Shown: positions 43,446 through 54,694 of the stretch, piece after piece
How the letters are laid out: each line of letters opens with the position of its first letter
Numbering within the stretch: position 1 is the stretch's first letter
Notes under the pieces: model-generated
Told to the model about the DNA's origin: nothing
Databases searched by the model: none
What the model saw: the letters and a program-made list of their open reading frames with translations, nothing else
Position numbers and translations under genes: made by a program
Assembly (NCBI GenBank): GCA_026260175.1
Contig: JAKCWW010000431.1
Coordinates: 1 to 64,000 of the forward strand
From: Reticulitermes lucifugus
Lineage: Eukaryota > Arthropoda > Insecta > Blattodea > Rhinotermitidae
DNA: 64,000 nucleotides
Direction: 5' to 3'

Positions 43446-44175
43446 GGTTCAGTTTTTTTTTCTTCACATTTTATGGATGCAGGGAATAATGAGATTAAAG
43501 CACGTAAAATGCTCCTGGCGAATTTAAGTCTTAATAAGGAAATAATAAAGTCTAATGACTGTTAATATGTGAAGCAATTAGATAACCTCAGCAAGCTATT
43601 TATTATGAGCCTTAAAGAGGTTTGAAGAAAAAGGAAAGGCAGAAGTTGAGGGTTGATTTATGTAAATTGATGGTGATTATATATTGTAAAGAAAATTTTG
43701 TTTTATAAATTATGCATTTAGATGCGATAAGGATGCGACCATTAATGGATATAATTCAGTCTGTGGATAGGCGATTCGGGAGGCCGATAACTACTAGGCA
43801 AATCACTTAATTGTGGTTATATTTTAAAACTATCTGCTATCTACTTAAAAGGGGAATTGGTGTTCTGCTGCCGAATTTATCAGATCTGGTGTGTTACATT
43901 CATATCACTGAATTGTATTTATATTTAATAATTCAAGACCACTTACACCTCCTTAAATTACTTATGGAGGTGTTTAGGCTTTCAGATCAACTAAGTAAAT
44001 ATCTGGTGGAGTAGGCAGAAATTTTAACTGTGCTAATTACATAACATTGCATCGGATATGATCCTGAGCCAGTTGCATCAAAGATGTTTCCCACGCTTAA
44101 TGTTTACACAGCCCCTGCCTACTTTATCTGACTGCAGTTTCATCATTTTATTACCTCAAGACACCGTGGTTGTGT
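43446..44175. other. Unassigned AT-rich DNA
   Basis: A 67-codon plus frame (43811-44014) has no domain. Confidence 0.35.
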
Positions 44176-44370
44176 TCTGGGCAGTGACAAGTGGTTTCTC
44201 TCGTGACTGAAAATGTGGAGCCCACTCAGCCTTTTATTCAGTGGTACTGGGAACTATTTCCGCGGAGGTAAAGCGGTCGGGACGTGAAGCTGATCGCTCA
44301 CCTCCATCTAGAGCCGAGAGTGAAAATGCCTTAGGACATACCCGTGTTATAGGCATGCCATGAGCAGTAG
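44176..44370 (+). mobile_element. SINE family B, partial
   Basis: CCCACTCAGCCTTTTATTCA then CTATTTCCGCGGAGGTAAAG CGGTCGGGACGTGAAGC and CACCTCCATCTAGAGCCGAG. The tRNA-like head is not recognisable. The minus open frame over it is a shadow. Confidence 0.7.
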
Positions 44371-44663
44371 TCACAGCTGGATAGGTGGGGGGATGGAAAT
44401 TTATATTGTCTGGGTCCTGAAATGTTAGTCCACGTACCTGCACTACATGGGACCGAAATCGGATATGAATGTATGTACGACAGGAATATTGTTCAGCGAG
44501 TGTAGTGCGCATGCGCGTAGTTAAGTGCCGTCCCGCCTACAGACACTGCGCACCTACTCGTGGCGTGCCCAGTATATCTCCACGGCAAGCATATGACTTC
44601 ATTGGATAGTGCTTAATTAAGCAGGGGAAAATTCACTTTACCTGTACGTTTATTTTTGTTCAT
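44371..44663. other. Unassigned DNA between SINEs
   Basis: No motif recognised; mildly GC-rich near 44500-44590. Confidence 0.35.
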
Positions 44664-44905
44664 GACGCAACAGCCCATAGTGGGCCAGGGCCCCCCTCAT
44701 TATCGATATTTCACGATCAAATTCAGACACGTCACATTCGGTAGGACTCCTCAAGACGAGTGATCAGCCCGACGCAGAGACCTCTACCTGACAACACACA
44801 ACACTCACAAAAGACAGACATCCATGCCCCTGGCAGGATCCAAACCCACAATCCCAGCAAGCGAGCGGTCGCAGGCCCACGCCTTAGACCGCGCGGCCAC
44901 TTGCC
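44664..44905 (-). mobile_element. SINE family C, complete, inverted
   Basis: Reverse complement of family C: ACGCAACAGCCCATAGTGGG, CACATTCGGTAGGACTCCTC, AGTGATCAGCCCGACGCAGA, GACCTCTACCTGACAACACA, ACAGACATCCATGCCCCTGG, then GGATCCAAACCC (B-box complement, altered) and CCTTAGACCGCGCGGCCAC (A-box side). It shows what the gapped copy at 13700 should contain. Confidence 0.85.
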
Positions 44906-46302
44906 TCTTATGTTACACTAACTCTCGGCCTCTTTTTCCTTGTAGCCGACCGGTTGTGATGTTGAAACCATCAGTCCCACTACTGTAATAGCAAACCTTC
45001 CTGTTTTCTCCCACGTTTTAGTGTTGGCTAATCTTTAATCGCATTTACTTTCGAGCCGTTGAGGCGTCAAGTCCCACTAGTCGAAACCCTGTCACCCTGT
45101 CAATTGGTGTAAATTGCCAATAGGTGAAAACTGTAGTAAAGAGAAAAGCATAGAAAACTCAGAATAATGAGGCAATGAAGTTTGTTCCGTGAGTGTATTT
45201 TAAATACTTTAAGCTGCCTTCAGCACACAGGAGAATTCTGCAATTTAGAATTAACATCGCAGTTGATACATCGTCATTAACTAACGTTCAAACAACTGTT
45301 CATCAGCATACACGTGTTCTAATTCCTTGTGAAATTGAACGACATTTGTTGCTTCAGTTTAGTCTGACAGACTTGCTGTTGGTGGAGTCGTGTCTTGCAC
45401 ATACATAATTAGGGTAGGCCATGCTTTTAAGCGGCCAATGTTCCGGTCGACCGAAGCCACCGCATGTCGCCACTGCGTCACGAAGGCTCGTAATGACGGG
45501 CTTAATAATGATAATGGACAGGCCTGTATAATGTTAAATAATTTGTATCTAATAACCCACAACGTCGTGTAGCAACTACATGAGAGGGATCAATGCTGGA
45601 TAAAATCAAAACCCTCTTAACCACAACGTAACCGATCGTTTAATAATTCAAAGGAGTTTAAACTTAATTGAGAGCCATTATAACCTTTATTGTGTATCTT
45701 AACTATAGCTTCCACTGTTGCTTGTTTGCTCAGTTCTTTTATTCCTTCAATTTTTATTGAATATGATTTGATTTTTTTTAAAAGTTCCCACTTTTGTGTC
45801 GACTCTTGGGTTTTGTGTATATAAGCCTATTATGTAAAAAGAGATTATATGATTATGTTATTACTTCCTGTTTTTAGTTTAAAATCGTTGTCGATACATA
45901 GGTCTATATTTCTATGCCAGCAAAAGTAGTTGTTCTTTTCTATATCTTCATATAAAGCCAGTAGGCTTACGCAAATTTGGATTTTACAGCATTATGACTA
46001 CCTTTTATTACAAAGTCACTACTGTGTCAGGAATGCACGAATATTCTGTATGTTCTCTCTTCATCATAAAACCCTTTAAAAATTAAGATGTTCCATTATT
46101 CATATTAAATTTTTTAATACTGAGAAGGATTAACAAGATAGCGATTAATTTAACTAGGGCATGTATAGAAACACCGTTTACGGCAGTTAATTTTATAGAT
46201 GTATGGGTTTATATTTGAACTGAAGATCTGTGAATGGTGTAACTAGGATTTTGTAGGAAACAATTTGTAACGAACTTTCAGACAGTCAATTAGCAGTATT
46301 TT
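44906..46302. other. Unassigned AT-rich DNA
   Basis: Frames at 45193-45408, 45390-45572 (plus) and 45359-45562 (minus) lack domains. Confidence 0.35.
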
Positions 46303-46460
46303 TTTATGGCTCGACAGCCCTTGGAGGCCTAGGCCTCATCATTTTTTACGACGCTTCACGATCACACTGATAAGACACACCACACTCGGTAGGACTCCTG
46401 GACGAGGGACCAGCTCGTCGCAGAGACCTCAACCTGACAACACACAACACTCACAAGAGA
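46303..46460 (-). mobile_element. SINE family C, inverted, running into N gap
   Basis: ATGGCTCGACAGCCCTTGGA, ACACACCACACTCGGTAGGA, GACCTCAACCTGACAACACA, then CACTCACAAGAGA before N. The head half lies in the gap. The apparent 317-codon minus frame across the gap joins this SINE to a minisatellite through undetermined residues and is not a gene. Confidence 0.85.
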
Positions 46461-47184
46461 NNNNNNNNNNNNNNNNNNNNNNNNNNNNNNNNNNNNNNNN
46501 NNNNNNNNNNNNNNNNNNNNNNNNNNNNNNNNNNNNNNNNNNNNNNNNNNNNNNNNNNNNNNNNNNNNNNNNNNNNNNNNNNNNNNNNNNNNNNNNNNNN
46601 NNNNNNNNNNNNNNNNNNNNNNNNNNNNNNNNNNNNNNNNNNNNNNNNNNNNNNNNNNNNNNNNNNNNNNNNNNNNNNNNNNNNNNNNNNNNNNNNNNNN
46701 NNNNNNNNNNNNNNNNNNNNNNNNNNNNNNNNNNNNNNNNNNNNNNNNNNNNNNNNNNNNNNNNNNNNNNNNNNNNNNNNNNNNNNNNNNNNNNNNNNNN
46801 NNNNNNNNNNNNNNNNNNNNNNNNNNNNNNNNNNNNNNNNNNNNNNNNNNNNNNNNNNNNNNNNNNNNNNNNNNNNNNNNNNNNNNNNNNNNNNNNNNNN
46901 NNNNNNNNNNNNNNNNNNNNNNNNNNNNNNNNNNNNNNNNNNNNNNNNNNNNNNNNNNNNNNNNNNNNNNNNNNNNNNNNNNNNNNNNNNNNNNNNNNNN
47001 NNNNNNNNNNNNNNNNNNNNNNNNNNNNNNNNNNNNNNNNNNNNNNNNNNNNNNNNNNNNNNNNNNNNNNNNNNNNNNNNNNNNNNNNNNNNNNNNNNNN
47101 NNNNNNNNNNNNNNNNNNNNNNNNNNNNNNNNNNNNNNNNNNNNNNNNNNNNNNNNNNNNNNNNNNNNNNNNNNNNNNNNNNNN
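46461..47184. other. Assembly gap, 724 N
   Basis: Bounded on the left by a half SINE C and on the right by a 51-bp minisatellite. It probably hides about 100 bp of SINE plus more tandem units. Confidence 0.95.
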
Positions 47185-47430
47185 CCATGACTGGTTGTTG
47201 TTACAAGTACCACTTCTGTGTCTGCAGTAATGTGCCCATGACTGGTTGTTGTTACAAGTACCACTTCTATGTCTGCAGTAATGTGACCATGACTGGTTGT
47301 TGTTACAAGTACCACTTATGTGTCTGCAGTAATGTGCCCATGACTGGTTGCTAACCGTCTGGACGGGGTTTAGTTCCCGAGGAAACGTGTTGAGTTTCTT
47401 GTTGTTACAAGTACCACTTCAGAAACTGTT
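47185..47430 (-). repeat. 51-bp minisatellite, in-frame on minus strand
   Basis: Units begin CCATGACTGGTTGTTGTTAC at 47185, 47236, 47287 and 47338, an exact period of 51. On the minus strand the unit reads in one frame as the 17-residue peptide GHITADTEVVLVTTTSH. The fourth unit is split by about 49 bp (from CTAACCGTCTGGACGGGG) before the rest, TTGTTACAAGTACCACTTC, resumes near 47401. The array continues into the N gap. Whether it is translated is unknown; a 51-bp period keeps any frame open by chance if the unit has no stop. Confidence 0.85.
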
Positions 47431-48269
47431 CTCTAGCTTACCAAGATGTATAAAACCTGAAGCCTACCATCAGTTTTTTACTGTTCACAAATCTCTTCTG
47501 AATATTTTTCCTTTTTTTTTTAAATATATTCATTGAAATAAGTATATAAGTTTATAGAATTGGATATACAACGATAACTTTTGTTCTAAATTTCTACTAA
47601 AATTTATTATAAGAAACAAATTTTGTTAAACCCTTTATTGGCCGAATTATTCGACTCTGGAGTAAAGACAAACACTTAGAAGCGAATATTTCTGAGGTTT
47701 TACTGTGATATGCGCCTAAAAATATTTCAGTCTTTTGGTGGTTAAAAGGATTCTCAAGCTGTCACAGAAAATAAACAAATGAGAGAGGCTATGTTTAGCC
47801 GCGAACAGACTGATACGCTGGTCTCTGAACAAAGGATCATTTTAGATTCTGCAGAGAGCAAAAGTTATTCGCGAAGCAAGAACTCCCCTTAAAATTTTTG
47901 TCAGTAAAGCAACAAGCAATATGACCAGAAAGCTTGTTTACTACGCATGTAATTTTAGCTCTTTATGTCTTGTTAGAATCAATATCATTTTATCACAAAA
48001 ATATCTAACTCCACTTTGGACCTAAATTAACGTTCTTCTATTTAAAACAGGTTTTAGGAAAATCAGAGTTTTCTTCGGCCTTTCTTACTAAATTACTCTT
48101 TATGTAATTGCATTGAATTTATACAGTGCCCACTTTTAATGAATGCTCATTTGAATTAACTTTTTAGGGCTTCGGGCAGAGATTGGCCAACAAATGCTTA
48201 TAGTTTAAATGTTTTACATGATTCTTGCCTGCCATACTTAGTACTACAAATACACAAACCTAAAATTGT
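47431..48269. other. Unassigned AT-rich DNA
   Basis: Nothing recognised. Confidence 0.4.
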
Positions 48270-48540
48270 TCCTGTGTTTACAATTAAGCATCAAGCCTTA
48301 AAGCCGTATAGACATTCACAGCCTCGGCAGTAAAGCAGATTAGTCAGCTTATTGCCCTGACCGTTTTACCTGCGAGAAAATAGCCTCCGGTATCCTTTGG
48401 TAGGAGGCTGGATAGGCCGCAGTGCTTGTCTGGACGTTTGGAGAAAAAGGAAGTGTTTTAGCCTTGCTGAAGATTGAATCCTGATCCTTCACTTGTCCAG
48501 TCCATACCTAAGCCACTACTAAATCACGGTGATAGAAACA
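48270..48540 (-). mobile_element. SINE related to family B, inverted
   Basis: Minus strand: TCACCGTGATTTAGTAGTGG (A-box-like), GGATCAGGATTCAATCTTCA (B-box-like), then ATTTTCTCGCAGGTAAAACG GTCAGGG, GTCTATACGGCTTTAAGG and tail ACACAGGAACAATTTTA. 'GGTAAAACGGTCAGGG' echoes the GGTAAAGCGGCCGGG of family B. It directly abuts the transposase relic to its right. Confidence 0.55.
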
Positions 48541-49250
48541 CATCGTGAGACCGTTGTCACATCTGCTTGACATCTTGCCACGAGATCTTTTATAAGCCTA
48601 GGAGAGACTGCGTAAAAGCAATATATTCCTTCACGTATCCCCCACAGGAAAATATCTATAGAATTTAGACCCGGCGGCCGAAGAGGCCATGCGATTGGTC
48701 CTCCACGTCCAATCCAACTTTATGGATATGACGCGTTTAACCACTGCCGGACATCTTCCACATATTTTGCTGGAGCTCGGTCTCGATGAAACCACATACT
48801 CTGTCTCATGACTAGAGGATCACTTTTAATCATACCCTGTAGAACAGATTCCAGAGTATCGCTTTATCGTTAAGAAGTCGGCTTTTCAGGTAGCATGCAG
48901 GGGCCCAGAAGAATGTCCCGACTACACCAGCCCAAACTATGACGCTGAAGCGAACTTCTACTCACGTTCGCGGACAGCTTAAGGCTTAGCCTACCAGAGG
49001 TGAATTGTGGAAGTTGAGCACAACCTCGCGCGTAAAATACGCTTCATCTGTCCATAGAATATTACACATATGTAGCCCGTGAGGGACACTTTTGCATACG
49101 CCTACTTGTAGGTTAAATTTTCTGAAAAGATAGCTTGGTGGAATAGATCGTATAAAATTGTCTACGGTAGCTTTCTTCTCGGCAAAGAATAATTGATATT
49201 CTGTTCATGCATTATTGTATATCAGTTCATTTTCATTTGTGCTCTAAACA
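48541..49250 (-). mobile_element. Tc1/mariner-superfamily transposase relic
   Basis: On the minus strand, in protein order: NILWTDEAYFT with the first catalytic Asp of the DDE/D triad (codon at 49046-49048); VRFSVIVWAGVVG; MRQSMWFHRDRAPAKYVEDV with the second Asp at 48780-48782; and WIGRGGPIAWPL followed by RPPGLNSIDIFLWG, open for 58 codons to 48541. In relatives the last part reads 'RSPDLN', whose Asp is the third catalytic residue; here the codon at 48669-48671 is Gly. Several frame changes separate the blocks. The host-side 5' part (49100-49250) is only weakly recognisable, no terminal repeats were identified, and a SINE abuts the 3' side. It is not functional. Confidence 0.8.
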
Positions 49251-49479
49251 GACACTAGACATTTACAACCATGCACATAACCTGGCTTTAGCGGACGCAG
49301 CCCTCTTTACTCTTGTTATTCTGTAGTGTGAATTGCATTTATTAGCTTGAAAATTACCACAGTTGTTTAAGTTACCGCCCATCGTCTAAGGAACCATATC
49401 TGATTTAATGAGCCCTTCGCGTTTTCACTTGCATGTGGCTTGCACTGAGACATGCATGGCTTGATCTTTGCGACTGGTA
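49251..49479. other. Unassigned DNA
   Basis: No recognised content. Confidence 0.35.
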
Positions 49480-50515
49480 TTTTACTACTGGCAGTGTCAA
49501 CCAAGGAACAGGCACTTAGCGTGTGTTCTTCCCAGAGGCGGAAGAACACAAGGAACCACTTCGTTTGTCTCCACCTCACTCAATGAGAGAAGTGACTTAG
49601 CCCATTTCCCTTCCTTTATCCTCCGATCCCTTCCTTTCCTGCCGTCCTCTCCACCGTTACCAGCTTGCTGGCCATCGTCATAGGCGGTCGGCACCACGTA
49701 CGCAGGGTCTGTCGAAACGTGTGAGCGAGGGCCCCCGGAGAAGCGTTTGCTGCCGTTCAAACAATGCTGAGCGCAGCTTAGGGCCTTGCCCGGGGACATA
49801 GGGCCATGGCACAGCCGTGTAAGAAGTCGACCCGACGAAACGTTCACAACTTCCAACAATTCTCCCGCAGTATTCAAACCCCACACTACGGTGAAATGTG
49901 GTGGGACGCGGCTTCAGACCGGGGATGACCCACCGCTTCGCAGCGGCCTCCAGGGCTCGGGCCGAGACGAGACGTAACCAGCCGCCAGGTGCTTCAGGGG
50001 GGATGCCAAACTTCGCGGGAGTAGCACATCCTAATTACACCTCCGCCGCGGTAACGCCTCTGTGCGATATATCTCATGTCACACACTTTTAGCAGTTTGC
50101 CGAAAGAACGCCGACCGTTAGGCCGGCGTTGATTCCTCGGGTCCGTCCGCGCCTGGCCTACGCTTGTTTCCAGACAAATTTCCCTGTCTAAAGTCTGTCT
50201 GAAAGTCACTTAAATCACTCTTTCTCCAAACCCGACATTCGGCCGTCAATTGTGTCGGGCTACCGCGTAAGAGTCGCTCCTAGTTTACGCTTGAAAACCC
50301 TCGTAGCTTAGGTTTAGAGGCCCGCAGAGAAGCGACTACTTCTCCCGGCCGCAGGACTCTCGCCAGGCCGACGGCTTCTAGGCGGTCGTCGGGAAGGGAA
50401 GCGGTGAATACTTGACACTAGCGGGAACTCAGTCTTCCTAGCCAGCCTCACGGCTTCAGATGTGAATTTTCATGGTACCTATACACACATATGTTAGTAG
50501 CTATTATTATAAGTA
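49480..50515 (+). mobile_element. GC- and CpG-rich block ending at (ACAT)n; possible R1-clade LINE 3' end
   Basis: About 1 kb is clearly richer in G, C and CpG than anything around it (for example GAGGGCCCCCGGAGAAGCG and GGTGGGACGCGGCTTCAGAC). Plus frames (VLPRGGRTQGTTSFVSTSL; MPGDIGPWHSRVRSRPDETF then TTSNNSPAVFKPHTTVKCGG) are broken by stops and match nothing I can name. The block runs to a short TATTATTATAAG and then straight into (ACAT)n. Some R1-clade non-LTR elements insert specifically into ACAT/AC repeats, so a 5'-truncated 3' end of such an element is one explanation. A CpG island or an unknown repeat are others. Confidence 0.35.
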
Positions 50516-50556
50516 CACACACATACATACATACATACATACATACATACATACAT
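50516..50556. repeat. (ACAT)n microsatellite
   Basis: ACACACACATACATACAT and so on, nine or more perfect ACAT units, abutting the GC-rich block. Confidence 0.95.
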
Positions 50557-51115
50557 GTATCAGACAAAAGACAGAGAGCAGTGTTGTATTGAATGGCAGT
50601 CTGAAGTGCTAAGGCAGTACGGAACACTGGTGGAACGACATTGACAGGGGAAAATCAAGTTTACTACCAATGAACGCAAACCTACTAAACCATATCTAAG
50701 GAAACCCTAAACCTAAATCTGAATCGACAGAACTACACATACCTAACAGTGACCAAAGTAACCGTACCTAAAAGGTTCCAACACACGCGGACACGACACA
50801 ACCACACCTCAAGTACAAACCAGAGCCGACATAACCATAATGAGAGACATCAAAATCAACCCCAAGCCGACCCAGCCATAGCTAAATATTCTTTGATCAA
50901 AAAGACCTGAACCGATCAAAAATTGAGACAAGTGACAGGGCTAAGTGCCGGACGGTGTCAATTTCCAGTGGCACCGTTTTCAGATGGGGACTAATAAAGA
51001 CTTTTATGTGCGAAAATTGTCGTGGAAGCAGGTGTGCGCATGCGCGCATATATGTGTAGATAAACTTAAAAGGAGAAGATGACTAAACATTTGTGACTGT
51101 AATGATAACGTACCA
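50557..51115. other. Unassigned DNA
   Basis: A-rich on the plus strand with many CCTAA/ACC words. No gene is recognised. Confidence 0.35.
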
Positions 51116-51154
51116 CCTGATGACGGAAGTAAAACTACTTTTCAAAATAATGTG
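51116..51154 (+). ncRNA. Hammerhead-like core
   Basis: CCTGATGACGGAAGTA, then AAAC loop, TACTTTTCAAAATAATGTG. CTGATGA is canonical, GGAAGTA can pair with TACTTTT using G-T pairs as stem II, but the GAAA box reads CAAAA. Probably a decayed ribozyme-bearing repeat end. Confidence 0.35.
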
Positions 51155-51599
51155 TTTCAGACAATGGACATTTCCCATATAGCTCTGGTATAACAAAATC
51201 TACAGCGGTGTGCTGATAATTAAAGCTAACAAGTTTTGGTGCTTTATCGAAAGAGACTCTTTAATGTACGGCGGCAAGTGGAAACAAGACAGGAAATGTC
51301 CTCTGAACAAGATACTTCTGGTGTGTTCGCTTAAACATAGCAACCAAGAAAAGCTGGTAACACATTGACAATTGATGTAACCATAGCAACCATAACATTT
51401 GTGGAAACTTTAACAACTGAATTAACCATAGAATTCGTAGGAACACTGCGAACCTTGGTAACCATGGTAATCGTGGTAAAATTAGTAACCAAAATAGTCA
51501 TAAATCTATGTAAGTCTTAATGTAAAATAATAGTTATTTTTGTACGAATTTAACCGAAAGTGGAATGTGTTGATCGGCTTTATTAAAAATTGCCAGTAC
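51155..51599. other. Unassigned DNA
   Basis: Repeated ACCATAGCAACCATA, TTGGTAACCATGGTAATCGT words occur at 51380-51480 (a loose 'AACCATAG.AA.C' motif). No gene is recognised. Confidence 0.35.
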
Positions 51600-51715
51600 C
51601 AATTTTCACGCAAACCCATCCCGTGGGAATAGATTTGTTCCATGCGGACAAACGGACGGACAGACATGACGAAGCTAAAATCACTATTTACAGCTGCTTT
51701 GCGAACAGCTTAAAA
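51600..51715 (+). repeat. Dispersed repeat with GGACAAACGGACGGACAGAC
   Basis: TTTCACGCAAACCCATCCCG, then TGTTCCATGCGGACAAACGG and ACAGACATGACGAAGCTAA. Shares TGTTCCATGCGGACA and the GACAGAC run with 10441-10640. Confidence 0.55.
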
Positions 51716-52011
51716 AGGGATTTGCTTTATTCCTTTCCCCAAACTAAACATCACTAAATGGTTAGGGAATATTATACACCTATTCCATTTTTAAATTCCA
51801 AGCCTGTTGTGCGAAGGACGTCCGGAAATGATTTGGACAGGAGCTGCTGTTTCGGCAAATAACAAGCCGTAAGATAGCGCGAATTATCATCGGATATTTT
51901 AGTCTTAGTACAGCATTTCACCACCAAATGGTCCTAGTCGTGCATGCCTGTGAAAAATTACTGTGTCATTACCACGTCTTGTGGTCTAAGAGCACAGACA
52001 AAAGTCGCAAA

Positions 52012-52300
52012 ATGGATAGCGATTATCGTGGGCAGAGATGGACCACGTGGTTCCTGTGGAAAGAAGGCGTTAAACCGTCAGGTATACATCGTCGGTTATC
52101 CGAAATTTGTGGACAGAAAGCACTTGCAAGCAGCACTGTGTTCAGCTGGGTATGGAGCTTCAACAGTGGCAAGGAAACTGCACAGACTGCTGTCCATGAG
52201 TAGTGTCTAAAGTGTCTAAAGAATGGATACGTGAAGACATGCAGAAGCTCCCAAGAAGATGGCAGTAGGGGGGGAATATGTTGAGCTAGCAGTTGATTAG
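52012..52300 (+). mobile_element. Mariner-type transposase, N- and C-terminus joined by deletion
   Basis: From ATG at 52012: MDSDYRGQRWTTWFLWKEGV then KPSGIHRRLSEICGQKALAS and STVFSWVWSFNSGKETAQ. This is the first helix-turn-helix of mariner transposases ('FL...K...EIHR.L...YG..A.S..TV..W...F..G'). About 20 codons later, in another frame, KEWIREDMQKLPRRWQ (52218-52265) matches the very C-terminal 'EGI.KL..RWQ.C', and in a third frame EYVE (52274-52285) matches the last residues 'G.YVE'. The catalytic core of some 200 residues is absent, so it is an internal-deletion derivative, now degenerate. Terminal repeats were not identified. Confidence 0.75.
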
Positions 52301-53819
52301 TATTCAGCCTAAAGATAATAAAATTGTTGCCAATGAGGTTAGTCCAAATAATTTTCGAATGCCCCTAGTAATAAGAGAACTCTTAAAATAGATGTTCGAG
52401 AAATACCGCATGAGGATATGGAAGGACTGCAGCTGGGTTACTGTAAGGTCCAGTGACAGACATTTCTGAATATCGTCATGAATCACCGGGTAACGCTGAT
52501 TAGGACAGCAATGCGTGACCTACTGAACTGCTAGCTGCTTCTTTAATTGTATTCTGTTGTGGTTGGATCAATTTGAAATTCGATAATTATGATAGCGACT
52601 TTTCTTTCCATTTCCGTAAGGCATCTCCAACTGATTTGCTGTAATATGCTTTAGCGTTCTCATATTACTACAAAACTGAGAACTGGAATTCCTTGGTCTT
52701 TGTGTGAACCTCTTGAATTCCTAAGGCAAGCCATCAAACCGCTTCTCAAGTGACTTGTTCACATTTTATTAAAGAATATGGCAGTTAGCAAGAAAATTTA
52801 GTGTTGGTTTGTCAAACATCAACAGTTGGATCTATAAAAATTGGGGGCATTGACTGTATCAAAGACGCCTGCACAAAGGTATTTTCTGTGTAACTCTAAA
52901 CAAATTCATATAAGTAGAAGAGAAGAGTTGAGATGAGAAGAGTTGAGATGAGAAGAGAAATAAACTTTCAAATATAGTGAGCAATTTTGAATTTGAATGG
53001 TTTGCTACAACATATTACTGAACATTCCTTTTCATTACTTTAAGCCAGTCTTGAACTCATATTCCTTGCCATTGGTCTAATGTGGATAGAACATAAATAT
53101 ATGTATATAGGCCTATATATGTTTTTATACAATTTAAAAACAGTCTGATTGCTGTAGGTGTTCAGTGACGGGCTTAGTACTGACCGACCAATTTTTATTT
53201 CCCGGTAAAAAATTTCATTTTATCACACTTAATTTTACGTCCAGTTTGACTCTTGTTTGTCTGAAACTTGCCCGTAATCTATAAAATACAAATACATATA
53301 TAGCTGTGAATAGGCTTACAATGACAGCCTTTTGACAAGCCGAGATGAGGCTTGTAGCGTCGTGTATATTACAATAGCCCACGGACAATAGGCACGTATC
53401 CACCAAAATTACCGTGTCATGAGCAATCCATTTTTATACACTACCACAAAGTCATAACCGCAGAAGAAAGTATTTGATTCTGAAAAATGCTATCTTTTGT
53501 CGTATTTTGCTTATTTGTTTCATTTTGCAAATTTCACTTGAAACATCAGGATTTGCACATCAGTGCGCTGGAAATTGTTTGCACCGTTTCGGCGGAACGT
53601 GACTTTAAAAATGTAAAACACATGACAATTCTACCTTCACTTATTTAACCGTCTTGAACACGCTAAGAGGACATGCACACACACACACACACACAACGAA
53701 GAAATTGTAACCTTTTTTCATTCGGAACAGTAGGAGAATAAATACTTGACAATGGACATTAGAACATGCGATCCCGTAATTAAATTTTGGCAGCAGACAT
53801 CTGGTCTAGTGATAGGCCA
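52301..53819. other. Unassigned AT-rich DNA with small tandem repeats
   Basis: GAAGAGTTGAGATGA is repeated about two and a half times at 52920-52955, and (CA)n lies at 53674-53694. No gene is recognised. Confidence 0.4.
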
Positions 53820-53851
<32 letters not shown>

Positions 53852-53855
53852 GTGT
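53820..53855. repeat. (GT)n microsatellite
   Basis: GTGTGTGT with TATGTGTATG interruptions. Confidence 0.9.
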
Positions 53856-54381
53856 TGAAGCAATATCGGTTATGCCTCTCACCACCAGCAGTTTCGAACT
53901 GCAGCATTATTCATATTTAAGTGCACAGAAATACCAATACAAATGTAGAGAAAGTTTCAAAGTTCTATGCATTCTGTCACGAGAACTGACTTGCTTAGTT
54001 TGCCTGAATATGAGATCGTTGTAATTGCATTGTTCTGGGTTTCATGTCTTTTGTATTGTTAACATTAAGCAATAGGTCATGGGTCTGTATAAGGTGAGAG
54101 CTGTAGCTACAGCCATTTCTTATGCAAAGCTCCGATATATACAGACAGAAAAAAGATGGCGTTATTATGACATTTCATTTGGAATTTACCCATTGTCTGA
54201 TTAAACATAAAATTATCAAAAGAATGCCTTTCGGGGACTGGCTCTCTGTCCGTCCCCAGATAAAAATCCAAATAGTTAAGCCTACTGCCTTCTCTTCTGG
54301 GCCCACTAGAGAAAACAACCCATCATAAGGCGTGCTTTATATTTTGATGCGACAGTGAGTAAACTCCAGATGAAATTCCAC
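53856..54381. other. Unassigned DNA
   Basis: Short plus frames at 53746-54024 and 54122-54328 have no domain. Confidence 0.35.

Positions 54382-54420
<39 letters not shown>
54382..54420. repeat. (AAT)n microsatellite
   Basis: Thirteen perfect AAT units. Confidence 0.95.
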
Positions 54421-54422
<2 letters not shown>

Positions 54423-54694
54423 ACAAGTGACATCAAATTTTAAAACCCTAGTTGAAACGTAGATTTTGACATTTGAATAAAGTAAGCCTGCCTGCCATCT
54501 TGCTTCACTTTTAAGGGAAATCGGATACGATTTATGACTGTGAGTGTATGTGTATGTGTGTGCTTGTGCGTGCACTGTTCGTGAATGTGGATCATTAGTG
54601 ACAAGAACCTGACGGAAATGTTACAGCAAGAGACGAGAGTGAGAGGTACTTAGCCTGTGCTTAAGCACCATTGCATTCTTGGCCTTTGCAGAAA

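Noticed and set aside
46362-47315. A 317-codon minus-strand open frame
   Set aside because: Most residues are undetermined because it spans the N gap; it joins a SINE to a minisatellite.
49680-50460. Ribosomal RNA (28S) fragment
   Set aside because: GC-rich and superficially rRNA-like, but I recognise none of the conserved 28S core words.
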